In this document: piece by piece, positions 8,401-13,765 of the stretch
Numbering within the stretch: position 1 is the first letter of the stretch
How the letters are laid out: every line of letters starts with the position of its first letter
Assembly: GCA_043817715.1 (NCBI GenBank)
Contig: JBDRGO010000070.1
Location: 1-18,580, forward strand
DNA from: JAFGBZ01 sp043817715
GTDB lineage: Archaea; Iainarchaeota; Iainarchaeia; Iainarchaeales; JAFGBZ01
Direction of reading: 5' to 3'
DNA length: 18,580 bases
Notes under the pieces: model-generated
Databases searched by the model: none
Seen by the model: the letters and a program-made list of their open reading frames with translations, nothing else
Told to the model about the DNA's origin: nothing
Program-made: the position numbers and the translations under genes

Positions 8401-9088
8401 TTATCCGCATGAAGTAATTCTCAGGTTTTCTGATTTCAAAACAAATGAATATGCCAATTTGTTGGGCGGAAAAGATTTTGAGCCAGTTGAATCAAATCCA
8501 ATGATTGGATGGAGAGGGGCTTCAAGATATTATGATGAAAAATTCAAGGAAGCATTTGCATTAGAATGCAAAGCAGTTAAAAAAATCCGTGAAGAAATGG
8601 GGTTGACCAATTTAACAGTAATGGTTCCTTTCTGCAGGACAGTGGAAGAAGGAAAAAAAGTAATTGCCGTGCTAAAAGAAAACAGATTAGTTCAAGGAAA
8701 AAATGGATTAAAAGTAATTGCAATGTGCGAAATTCCTTCAAATGCAATTCTTGCAGAAGAATTTCTGGATGTATTTGACGGTTTTTCAATCGGATCAAAT
8801 GACTTAACTCAATTAGTTTTAGGACTGGACAGGGATTCAGAATTAGTTAGTTCAATTTATGATGAAGAAGATTTAGCAGTAAAAAAAATGGTTAAACAGG
8901 CAATTCAGGCAGCAAAAAAGAAAAAGAAATACATTGGATTCTGCGGACAAGCACCCTCAGACAAACCAAGTTTTGCAAAATTCTTAATTGAATGCGGAAT
9001 TGACTCAATTTCATTAAATCCAGATACAGTGATTAAGACAACAATGGATATTGCAAAATATGAAAAAAAATTTAAAAGAAAAAACTAA
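5489..9088 (+). CDS. ppsA: Phosphoenolpyruvate synthase with intein
   Basis: Converts pyruvate, ATP and water to PEP, AMP and phosphate, the entry to gluconeogenesis (reversible in some archaea). The 1199 codons comprise 803 extein residues, normal for PpsA, plus a 396-residue intein. The N-terminal ATP-grasp domain (about 1-340) has GGKNASLGEM, VRSSATAEDLPDASFAGQQE (124-143) and RADHASSGVIFSID. The swivelling phosphohistidine domain (about 355-423 and 820-870) rejoins after splicing as GSRT-CHAAIISREL, with the catalytic His at 821. The C-terminal PEP/pyruvate barrel (about 885-1199) has RFSDFKTNEYANLLGG and FCGQAPSD, with catalytic Cys1152. The start is fixed by GGGAGGG 6 nt upstream, one of the few clear ribosome binding sites here. 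Activity requires protein splicing, because the intein separates the catalytic histidine from the rest of its domain. Confidence 0.96.
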   Translation: MKKEFILWFNEIGIKDIPSVGGKNASLGEMYSNLNSKGVNVPNGFAITAYAYDYLLDKSGLKKEIKSILKGLDTHDMDNLSSRGNQIRTLIRNAYFPEELRQAIISSYKKLSREYSSEHTDVAVRSSATAEDLPDASFAGQQETYLNIVGERALIDACRKCFASLFTDRAISYREDKKFNHFDVSLSIAVQKMVRADHASSGVIFSIDSETGFENAVLITGAYGLGETVVQGKVNTDEFYVFKPTLKKGFKPILKKSLGSKKIKMIYDSTGNKETKIVLVDKKERKKFILSDNEILKLAEWTCIIEDHYSKKKKKLTPMDIEWAKDGVTGKLFIVQARPETVHSQKNKAVLEKFRLKEQGKILVKGKSVGERIGQGKANIIMDVKDIRDFKEGEILVTEMTDPDWEPIMKKSAGIVTEKGSRTCFDGNTKILTNQGFMTLEEIHEKGTEGLLTLSFNIKTKKTEWKPVLASMKRKKERIKISVSQTGKIKDNTLILTPNHKMINIRNSEIVTTEIQEILKEKEMLCVAQKIPSINQSSEKDNKLAYLLGGIMTDGSIYQSKSSNEVQFIQKNIPEKEEFINYMNSCMTTVYNKSFVPFEKKVSSGFIRGKKVEEQAMAYRLYSKQIAHEMFEEKQQITKTLLNGDLELAYNFLGGVIDGDGCFYNNRIHIYVSSEHLLEAIMVACLRIGTLPNISKNRTINHVSIVEKKEEILKYTKRVKGKTRERIIGTRFFSAKQIFNENIKGKINDWKNKNLLIGEKQLNKIQDPKIKSIIESDIRMLRVTDNQEKNEGNVFNITVEDNHNYLVFTKKLTPLIVCNCHAAIISRELNIPCIVGAENATKKIPDNKEITIDCSSGEDGIIYEGLLKFEVEKHELGKFPETRTKIMLNLASPEQAFEKSFLPSKGIGLARMEFIINNHIQVHPNALIQFNKLKDAKLKKKINELTFGYKDKKEFFVDKLAQGISMLAAAFYPHEVILRFSDFKTNEYANLLGGKDFEPVESNPMIGWRGASRYYDEKFKEAFALECKAVKKIREEMGLTNLTVMVPFCRTVEEGKKVIAVLKENRLVQGKNGLKVIAMCEIPSNAILAEEFLDVFDGFSIGSNDLTQLVLGLDRDSELVSSIYDEEDLAVKKMVKQAIQAAKKKKKYIGFCGQAPSDKPSFAKFLIECGIDSISLNPDTVIKTTMDIAKYEKKFKRKN
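6758..7945 (+). other. Intein with LAGLIDADG homing endonuclease in ppsA
   Basis: Residues 424-819 of the ppsA product. The N-terminal splicing block is CFDGNTKIL with Cys424 as first residue. Block B is LTPNHKM (497-503, with TxxH). The endonuclease has two LAGLIDADG-type helices, LLGGIMTDG (547-555, Asp554) and FLGGVIDGDG (652-661, Asp660). Block F is VFNITVEDNHNYLV (794-807). The end is VCN followed by extein Cys820. The penultimate residue is Cys818 rather than the usual His; from memory, the PEP synthase intein of Methanocaldococcus also lacks that His. All other splicing residues are present, so splicing is likely. Both endonuclease acidic residues are kept, so homing may be active. Codon use differs from the flanks, with more ATA and AGA, as expected for an acquired element. 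Confidence 0.93.
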
Positions 9089-9114
9089 ACCTATACATAA
9101 TTGGTTTAGTTTTT
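9080..9114 (+). terminator. Hairpin terminator after ppsA
   Basis: AAAAACTAAACC (9080-9091) and GGTTTAGTTTTT (9103-9114) form a perfect 12-bp inverted repeat around an 11-nt loop, ending in a T run. The left arm includes the ppsA stop codon. It resembles an intrinsic terminator and separates ppsA from the next gene. In archaea the T run alone may suffice. Confidence 0.65.
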
Positions 9115-9151
9115 AATTCATTTGCTGAAAGAAAGTTATTAAGGTGTAATT

Positions 9152-9505
9152 ATGATTTCTGTTTCAACAAATTTTCATCCGTTTAGATTAAAAATGTCAA
9201 GAAGAGAACCAGTAGAATTCACGGTTTTACTGAAAAATAAGTCAACTGAGCCAAAAAAAGTAACTTATGAAATGGCTGTATCAAAAGACATTTCATTAGA
9301 TAAATCAGGTTTAAAGTATGGGGATTTAAAGCAATTAGATGTAAAACCAGGAGAAGAACTGAAATACAGTTATGATGTTTATGCAAAACAATTCGCCCGC
9401 TTAGGCGAAGTCCCAATAAGAATCAGGATAACAGAGCACTACAATTCCTTTAAATACATTGAAAAAGAATACACAAAAGAAGTACAATTGATATTGGAAG
9501 AATGA
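9152..9505 (+). CDS. Conserved archaeal-type beta-sandwich protein, unknown role
   Basis: A 117-residue soluble protein without signal peptide or membrane segment. The alternating pattern of a basic patch (RLKMSRREPVEFTVLLKN, 11-28), then beta strands, PGEELKYSYDVYA (66-78), then LGEVPIRIRITEHY (84-97), fits an immunoglobulin-like or CARDB-like beta-sandwich. I recall similar short archaeal proteins with an R-EPVE-x-x-V-x-L-x-N opening and an EHY motif near the end, but know no function. AAGGTG (9141-9146) lies 5 nt before the ATG, so a ribosome binding site supports the start. Its stop overlaps the next gene's start (ATGA), indicating translational coupling and perhaps a shared complex. Confidence 0.7.
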   Translation: MISVSTNFHPFRLKMSRREPVEFTVLLKNKSTEPKKVTYEMAVSKDISLDKSGLKYGDLKQLDVKPGEELKYSYDVYAKQFARLGEVPIRIRITEHYNSFKYIEKEYTKEVQLILEE

Positions 9506-9978
9506 GGGATAAATTGCCTGAAAAGAAAACAAATATGCATAAACCCACAGAACCAATACAACTAACAAATCCAGATAGATTAAACCAAATTAAACAAATT
9601 TTAGAACAAAAAAAATCCGCCGGAAGAAGCTATGTAATAAAACAAAGAAGGCAATTAATAAATGAATTAACAAGCAAACTTGAAAAAGCAATAAATAAAA
9701 AAATTCAAATAAACGGCAATTTATTTAAAGTCACAGAAGTATCAAAAAAACCAAAATTAAGCAATAAGCCAGGATTTACAAGATGCCATTATCTTGGAAA
9801 AGGAACGCTAATTCGCGGAAACGGAGAGGAGATCATCTGTAGCATATTGCTATCATATAATACAGTAACCAACAAACCAACAAGAATTATAATTGATCCT
9901 ACAGCATACAATAGGAATAGAACAGAAAAAGGTCCTATTAGGATGAAATATGAAAATTTCTTTGAATTATTGTCGTAA
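9502..9978 (+). CDS. Hypothetical basic protein coupled to preceding gene
   Basis: A 158-residue protein I do not recognise. It starts at the ATG inside the ATGA overlap with the upstream stop. Met12 (9535) is an alternative start, but the overlap supports the first. The N-terminal 80 residues are helical and rich in Lys/Gln/Arg, with DRLNQIKQILEQKK and RRQLINELTSKLEKAINKK, which could form a short coiled coil. The second half is likely beta-rich: GNLFKVTEVSKK (72-83), TRCHYLGKGTLIRG (93-106), EEIICSILLSYN (109-120) and PTRIIIDPTAYN (126-137). There are no catalytic motifs or membrane segments. The basic N-terminus and separate beta domain would suit a nucleic-acid or ribosome-associated protein, but that is only a guess. 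It is coupled to the beta-sandwich gene. Confidence 0.65.
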   Translation: MRDKLPEKKTNMHKPTEPIQLTNPDRLNQIKQILEQKKSAGRSYVIKQRRQLINELTSKLEKAINKKIQINGNLFKVTEVSKKPKLSNKPGFTRCHYLGKGTLIRGNGEEIICSILLSYNTVTNKPTRIIIDPTAYNRNRTEKGPIRMKYENFFELLS

Positions 9979-9989
9979 AATCAGGCATA

Positions 9990-10042
9990 ATTCTAACACT
10001 TCAAACCTTAAAATTAAATTCTGATTCTAACATAACCTTAAA
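9990..10042 (+). promoter_or_regulatory. Promoter with duplicated bipartite motif
   Basis: ATTCTAACA (9990-9998) followed by ACCTTAAA (10005-10012) recurs as ATTCTAACA (10024-10032) followed by ACCTTAAA (10035-10042), the second copy ending directly at the GTG start. A TATA-like TTAAAATTAAATT (10008-10020) lies about 26 nt before the GTG, suggesting a leaderless transcript. The duplicated motif may be an operator or a simple duplication. Confidence 0.4.
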
Positions 10043-10903
10043 GTGAAAACACAAATTCAAGAACCGGAAATCCAGATAATCGGAATAAATAAAAAATTCA
10101 ATCAGGAAAATGAATTAATTAATGAAATCAGGAAAATTTTTGTTTCGCATCCGGAAATAATTAAAAAACCTGTTTTCTTTGTTTTTCCGGAAGCTGTTTT
10201 CGGCGGCAAAGCAATAAGGCAGCAGGACACAAAACCATTTCTTGAAAAACTGCATCAAACCCTTGCAATGCATGGAAATGCATATGCATTTTTTTCAATG
10301 CATGAAACAGAGCCAGCAGGGCATTTAACCAATACAGGGCTTATTGTCATGCCAAAAAAAGAAAAAGGAATGTATTTCAAATCATATTCAAAACTTGCCG
10401 CAGTCAAAACAAGGGAAACAGTTCCTGCAAAACCAGGCCAAAAAGTCAAAACAAGGGAACTAATAATTCCGCCGGTTATAGACCAAGAAATCATGAAACA
10501 AATAGAAAAAGCAGAGGGAAAAAATGAAAGAGAACACAGAAGAAGATGGTTTGAAAGGGCAAAAGAAGTCCAAGCATTTCCAAATGCAGAAATAGAAGGA
10601 AACACTGTTGAATTAAGGGTTTGCGCTGATGCACGCGAAGGAAAAAAGAATTATCAATTCAAAGCAAGGAAAAGAAAAGAAAAAAAAGACTTCATTATTA
10701 TTCCTGCACAAGGGGCATTTACAAAACAAGACATTGAATACATCAGGTCAAGGCTTAATTCAAAAGGATTTGGAATAATACTGGATTACTGGTCAAAAAA
10801 ACTAAAAGTAATAGGAAAAACAGGAAGAACAACAAATTTTCCTGAATTAAAAAAACCAGCAACACACAAAGAAAAAAGATTTACAATAAGGCACATAATT
10901 TAA
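10043..10903 (+). CDS. Divergent nitrilase/CN-hydrolase superfamily protein
   Basis: A 286-residue cytosolic protein. VFFVFPEAVFGG (44-55) matches the strand carrying the catalytic Glu (Glu50). The segment MYFKSYSKLA (110-119) supplies a candidate Lys (113 or 117). VELRVCADAREG (189-200) provides the nucleophile elbow with Cys194, and DFIIIPAQG (216-224) fits the strand after it. This is the E-K-C arrangement of carbon-nitrogen hydrolases, which cut amides or nitriles. A charged insertion of about 45 residues (130-178) lies between Lys and Cys. The usual C-Y-D after the elbow is C-A-D here, so the substrate is unpredictable and the family call is moderate. The start is GTG, with no ATG alternative and a TATA-like box about 26 nt upstream. 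Confidence 0.6.
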   Translation: MKTQIQEPEIQIIGINKKFNQENELINEIRKIFVSHPEIIKKPVFFVFPEAVFGGKAIRQQDTKPFLEKLHQTLAMHGNAYAFFSMHETEPAGHLTNTGLIVMPKKEKGMYFKSYSKLAAVKTRETVPAKPGQKVKTRELIIPPVIDQEIMKQIEKAEGKNEREHRRRWFERAKEVQAFPNAEIEGNTVELRVCADAREGKKNYQFKARKRKEKKDFIIIPAQGAFTKQDIEYIRSRLNSKGFGIILDYWSKKLKVIGKTGRTTNFPELKKPATHKEKRFTIRHII

Positions 10904-10920
10904 TACAAGAAAGCACTAAT

Positions 10921-10966
10921 TAATTCAATTAAGAAGCACAAACTAATTCAATTAAGAAGCACAAAC
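10921..10966. repeat. Tandem duplication, 23 bp x 2
   Basis: Two perfect adjacent 23-bp copies, 10921-10943 and 10944-10966, each running TAATTCAATT...GCACAAAC. They lie between the nitrilase-like gene and the C_GCAxxG gene. No function is apparent. Confidence 0.9.
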
Positions 10967-10984
10967 CAAATAAGCATGTAGCAT

Positions 10985-10993
10985 CTTTATACA
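10985..10993 (+). promoter_or_regulatory. TATA-like box for C_GCAxxG gene
   Basis: CTTTATACA is centred 17 nt before the ATG at 11006 and 23 nt before the in-frame ATG at 11012. By analogy with the other promoters here, a leaderless start at 11012 is slightly favoured. Confidence 0.4.
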
Positions 10994-11005
10994 TAATGGT
11001 GTTGG

Positions 11006-11401
11006 ATGAATATGAATATAGAAGAAAAAACCCTTAAATTATGGGCTCAAAAGCTTAATTGTGCTGAATGCGTGTTTAAGCTGCTTTCAGAAATTAAAGG
11101 CACTGAATTAAGCCCTCAATTGCTTAAATCTGCCAAAATAATGGGTTCAGGATACAAGTCCGGCTGCATTTGCGGGGCAGTGAACGCAGCAATGGTTTTT
11201 TGTGCAATCCATATGCCCAAACCCAATACAGAACTCACTCAAAGGATTTACTCAAATTTTCGTGAAAAATATGGTTCAAGCTGCTGCAGAGTGCTCCGCG
11301 CAGGCGATGAAAAGCAAGGAATTCCAAAAGACAAAGCCTGCCCTGAAAGGGTTGTTTATGCAATTGAAACTGCCTTAAATGAACTGGAAAAAATTGAGTA
11401 A
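11006..11401 (+). CDS. C_GCAxxG_C_C family cysteine-rich protein
   Basis: A 131-residue protein with the conserved cysteine framework of the C_GCAxxG_C_C (PF09719-type) family: NCAEC (18-22, Cys19 and Cys22), GSGYKSGCICGAV (47-59, Cys54 and Cys56), FREKYGSSCCRVL (85-97, Cys93 and Cys94) and a late ACPERV (Cys112). The family is thought to be a redox or metal-binding protein of unknown precise role, often near oxidoreductases. The GCAxxG core reads GCICGA here. There is no signal peptide and the body is mostly helical. The start may be 11006 or the in-frame ATG at 11012, better placed relative to the TATA-like box. It is probably transcribed alone, and the neighbours give no functional clue. 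Confidence 0.85.
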   Translation: MNMNIEEKTLKLWAQKLNCAECVFKLLSEIKGTELSPQLLKSAKIMGSGYKSGCICGAVNAAMVFCAIHMPKPNTELTQRIYSNFREKYGSSCCRVLRAGDEKQGIPKDKACPERVVYAIETALNELEKIE

Positions 11402-11708
11402 AAACAATTTTAATTCAAGCAAAAACACCTTAACTTCTACATAACAAAAAAATATAAAATCTTTACGCCACTTTGAAAACCCTTACTCCGCGATTACCGG
11501 AACCAAGCAAAACAATTTTTACCTTCTATTTTAAGCGTTTTTCAATATTTTACGAGGGCGAAACGCAGGATAATGTACGTTATACTGTATTACATGTGTA
11601 AAACACCTTAAACACCTTAAAACAGGCAATTAAAGCCATTTACGCCATTTAAGATTTCACACAAACACGGAGCACCGGAATACAGGGGCTAAATACAGGA
11701 ATTAAGGA

Positions 11709-11755
11709 GGTTTAAACCATTCTGTGCCAAAAGCACACCGCCTGCGAACTGGCGG
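11709..11755. other. Palindrome followed by two abutting stem-loops
   Basis: GGTTTAAACC (11709-11718) is a perfect palindrome. It is followed by TGTGC-CAAAA-GCACA (11723-11737) and, with no gap, CCGCC-TGCGAACT-GGCGG (11738-11755). These are the most GC-rich stems in the window. They fit a structured RNA or a palindromic intergenic repeat; the transcribed strand is unknown. Confidence 0.5.
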
Positions 11756-11772
11756 AGCAGTGTTTTATCAAT

Positions 11773-11834
11773 TCAGAACAAAGCCTCACAAAAATATGTT
11801 ATGTCAGAACAAAGCCTCACAAAAATATGTTATG
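11773..11834. repeat. Tandem duplication, 31 bp x 2
   Basis: Two perfect adjacent 31-bp copies (11773-11803 and 11804-11834), each running TCAGAACAAAGCC...TATGTTATG. The second copy overlaps the right arm of the 15-bp inverted repeat. After it, 11843-11981 is AT-rich with no feature I can support. Confidence 0.92.
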
Positions 11835-11981
11835 TAGAAGTTTTGCTAAATTTCTTTTACAATTAGCTAAAAGAATTGCACAAAAAGAAAAAGATAATGG
11901 ACAAAAAAAATTTATTTCAAGGAAACTTTTTACCAATACCAATTTATCCCTTTCCATTCTATTACTCTAAAGTGATTCAAA

Positions 11982-12227
11982 TTGAATGAATTAAAACCAA
12001 GAAAAATGAGTGAATTCCAGGAAGCTTCAAAACGAGTTAAGGAAATGCAGATAAAAGGAATTACTCCTGAAATGCAATTCTCAGTTGATTTAAAATTAAA
12101 GCCAAAAAATAATTTAATGGATTTCAGCAATGAATTAAATCCAAGAGAATTCGCCAAGCAACATGAACAAATTCTTAAAGCAAGCTCTCCGCAAGAAGAA
12201 ATACTGAAATTAAGGAAAAGAAACTGA
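11982..12227 (+). CDS. Hypothetical small charged protein
   Basis: An 81-residue product if read from TTG at 11982, or 73 residues from the first ATG at 12006; no ribosome binding site decides between them. The protein is soluble, Lys/Glu-rich and predicted helical (MSEFQEASKRVKEMQIKG, PREFAKQHEQILKASSPQEEILKLRKR), with a less ordered middle, VDLKLKPKNNLMD. I recognise no family. The reading frame continues in phase beyond its TGA for another 41 codons that encode heptad-like repeats, so the visible gene may be the front of a longer, interrupted one. Coding status is plausible from composition but not certain. Confidence 0.5.
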   Translation: MNELKPRKMSEFQEASKRVKEMQIKGITPEMQFSVDLKLKPKNNLMDFSNELNPREFAKQHEQILKASSPQEEILKLRKRN

Positions 12228-12353
12228 TTTTCAATCAAAAAACCCATTAAAGGAACTCAGGGGGTTGAAGCGGAAGTTTGCGGAGCATTAGTGGAAGTTA
12301 ACCAGGTATTAGTGGAAGTGCGGGAAAAACTGTCCAACATATTGCGTTTTTAA
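12228..12353 (+). pseudogene. In-frame open continuation with 21-bp (heptad) repeats
   Basis: Directly after the TGA at 12225-12227, the same frame stays open until TAA at 12351-12353. It reads ...GVEAEVC-GALVEVN-QVLVEVR-EKLSNILRF, 7-residue units from a 21-bp degenerate DNA repeat (ATTAGTGGAAGT at 12287-12298 and 12308-12319). Such heptads would form a coiled-coil helix. It could be the 3' part of the upstream gene after a nonsense mutation, a separate small peptide, or merely a G-rich DNA repeat. No good start codon lies at its head. Confidence 0.3.
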
Positions 12354-12361
12354 GAGTGGGC

Positions 12362-12370
12362 TTTTATTAA
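12362..12370 (+). promoter_or_regulatory. TATA-like box for membrane protein gene
   Basis: TTTTATTAA is centred about 27 nt before the ATG at 12393. No ribosome binding site is present, so a leaderless transcript is inferred. Confidence 0.45.
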
Positions 12371-12392
12371 CTCTTTTAGTGTTTATTATTGC

Positions 12393-13376
12393 ATGAAATC
12401 ATTTGATGCAATTAATCCTGCAATTGAAGCAACAAAACAATTGCTTTTTCCTTTTGATTTAACTCGCTGGTTGAAGCTTGGTGTTGTTGCTTTGCTTTCC
12501 GGCAACAGCGCGGGAGGAGGCAATTTTCCTTCTTCTGGCGGCAGTACAGGAAACAGCACCGAACTGCCTTTTTTTGATTTTAATGCATTTATTGCCCAGT
12601 ATGGCTTAATTATTGGAACAATTGCATTTGTTTTATTGATTATTTGCATTATTTTAACCTATATTGCAAGCGTTTTTTCATTTGTTTTTCTTGAAAACTT
12701 AATTGAAAGAAAAGATGCAGTGATTTCCGCTTTTGGAAGGAATTCAGGGAAAGGATTCAGTTATTTTTTATTTCATATTGTTTTAGGTTTAGCCACAATA
12801 ATAACATTAATCCTGTTTATAGCCCCTGCATTTCTTTTTTTAAGCGGGGGAAACAATATTGGTCTGATTCTAGCAATAATTGGACTTCTTTTGCTTTGGT
12901 TCTTTACTTTCGGACTTTTATTCGGAATAATTACAGGATTTACATATGGCTTTGTTCTGCCTTTAATGCATTTAAAGAATAAGGGATTGAAGGAATCCTG
13001 GAAAGAATTAAAGAACATGGTTTTCAAAGAAAAAAAAGAATTTCTTATGTACATTATTATGAGCATTATTTTAGGAATCGGCGCAGGATTGATTGCATTG
13101 GTTTTATTGATTCCTTTACTAATAATTGCATTTATTATTGGAATAATTGCGTTAATTGCAGGGGCAGCAGCTCTTTTCACAGGCGGATTTAATTTAACCA
13201 TTATTTTAATTATTATTGCAATAGCAGTTCCTGCATTAATTATTTTTTCCTATCTTGCAGCAGTTAGTACCCTTCCAGTAACTGTTTTCTTAAGGTATTA
13301 TTCCATTATTTTCATTGGAAAAATGGATTCAGAAACAGGAAAATTACTTGAAGCAAAAGGAATTAAATTGAATTAA
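12393..13376 (+). CDS. Polytopic membrane protein, DUF7544-like
   Basis: A 327-residue integral membrane protein. The opening DAINPAIEATKQLLFPFDLTRWLKLGVVALLSG (5-37) is, as I recall, the signature of an archaeal membrane family (DUF7544-like, related to membrane domains beside glycerophosphodiester phosphodiesterases). A Gly/Ser-rich, probably exposed loop follows (38-58). Hydrophobic segments lie at about 70-97, 122-150, 156-190, 217-263 (two spans) and 267-292, giving roughly six or more spans. Loops such as ENLIERKDAV (101-110) and LKESWKELKNMVFKEKKEF (199-217) are charged and likely cytoplasmic. No catalytic residues are evident; a structural, transport or lipid-related role cannot be separated. 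It converges on the XRE gene. Confidence 0.8.
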   Translation: MKSFDAINPAIEATKQLLFPFDLTRWLKLGVVALLSGNSAGGGNFPSSGGSTGNSTELPFFDFNAFIAQYGLIIGTIAFVLLIICIILTYIASVFSFVFLENLIERKDAVISAFGRNSGKGFSYFLFHIVLGLATIITLILFIAPAFLFLSGGNNIGLILAIIGLLLLWFFTFGLLFGIITGFTYGFVLPLMHLKNKGLKESWKELKNMVFKEKKEFLMYIIMSIILGIGAGLIALVLLIPLLIIAFIIGIIALIAGAAALFTGGFNLTIILIIIAIAVPALIIFSYLAAVSTLPVTVFLRYYSIIFIGKMDSETGKLLEAKGIKLN

Positions 13377-13446
13377 ATAGCAACAGGAAAAATGCTAAAA
13401 ATAAAAAAAATTAACACAAATCTGCCAAATTAACCACAAATTCAAA

Positions 13447-13474
13447 TTAACTGAATTAACTTAACTGAATTAAC
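13447..13474. repeat. Tandem duplication, 14 bp x 2
   Basis: TTAACTGAATTAAC at 13447-13460 is repeated perfectly at 13461-13474, in the spacer between the convergent membrane-protein and XRE genes, next to the XRE stop codon. No function is apparent. Confidence 0.85.
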
Positions 13475-13476
13475 CC

Positions 13477-13668
13477 TTAATCTGCTAAAAACAATTCCTC
13501 TATTTTTGCCCCTAAAATTTTAGCCATTTTCAAAGCCAACTTAATTGATGGTTCAGTTTTGTCTTTTTCAATATTAATTATTGTCTGCCTGCTTACTTCC
13601 AGTTTTTTGGCTAAATCATCCTGGCTTAAATTATTCATTGCCCTGAAAACCTTTATTGTGTTGCGCAT
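13477..13668 (-). CDS. XRE-family helix-turn-helix regulator
   Basis: A 63-residue single-domain DNA-binding protein covering a Cro/C1-type HTH: IKVFRAMNNLSQDDLAKKLEVSRQTIINIEKDKTEPSIKLALKMAKILG. The turn-helix QDDLAKKLEVSRQTIINIE (16-34) is canonical, with SRQT at the start of the recognition helix. Length and the C-terminal IEELF match the short stand-alone type common in archaea and bacteria, often autoregulatory and sometimes paired with a small membrane protein or toxin. The adjacent minus-strand membrane protein gene (stop at 13766) is 97 nt upstream, separated by a tandem repeat and a possible TATA-like TTTTTATC 27 nt before the ATG. The target is unknown. Confidence 0.9.
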   Translation of the reverse strand: MRNTIKVFRAMNNLSQDDLAKKLEVSRQTIINIEKDKTEPSIKLALKMAKILGAKIEELFLAD

Positions 13669-13727
13669 AAGTAAAAAGAATTAAACAAAAAGATAAAAAT
13701 ACTTTGCTAAAAGTTAAAATTGTTTAT

Positions 13728-13764
13728 TATAACTTAATTTAATTATAACTTAATTTAATTATAA
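13728..13764. repeat. Tandem duplication, 16 bp x 2 plus partial third
   Basis: TATAACTTAATTTAAT (13728-13743) is repeated perfectly at 13744-13759 and begins a third time (TATAA). It lies upstream of the XRE gene and just after the membrane-protein stop codon, and its TATA-like content could affect XRE transcription. Confidence 0.85.
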
Positions 13765-13765
13765 A

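Larger units (their letters stand above)
11432..11842. other. 411-bp non-coding segment bounded by inverted repeats
   Basis: AACTTCTACATAACA (11432-11446) and TGTTATGTAGAAGTT (11828-11842) are perfect 15-bp inverted repeats. AGCAAAA before the left arm also pairs with TTTTGCT after the right arm if an 8-nt bulge is allowed. Inside are a 6-bp stem (GCGTTT 11535-11540 / AAACGC 11561-11566), the 9-bp tandem repeat ACACCTTAA x2 (11603-11620), two abutting hairpins (11723-11755) and a 31-bp tandem duplication. Local GC is above the surrounding spacers. No convincing protein or target-site duplication was seen. It could be a structured RNA, a non-autonomous mobile element or a decayed element. Confidence 0.5.

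Noticed and set aside
5489..9088. The unusual 1199-residue length of PpsA as a gene fusion or assembly error
   Set aside because: The extra 396 residues form a complete intein with all splicing blocks, and the exteins join seamlessly at RT-CHAA.
11473..11601. 42-codon open frame from TTG behind a TATA-like AATATAAAATC
   Set aside because: The product resembles nothing known and lies inside the inverted-repeat-bounded segment with strong RNA structure; length alone is not persuasive.
11716..11970. About 84 codons without a stop crossing the 31-bp duplication
   Set aside because: No ATG, GTG or TTG is near its head, and a second frame is open across the same repeat, so the openness is probably due to repeat composition.
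10904..12392. Repeats in this stretch as a CRISPR array
   Set aside because: The repeats are direct head-to-tail pairs without unique spacers, and no cas gene is present.
12773..13201. Minus-strand open frame of 142 codons inside the polytopic membrane protein gene
   Set aside because: The Ile/Asn/Pro-rich product is the typical shadow of hydrophobic codons on the other strand; the plus-strand frame is clearly a membrane protein.
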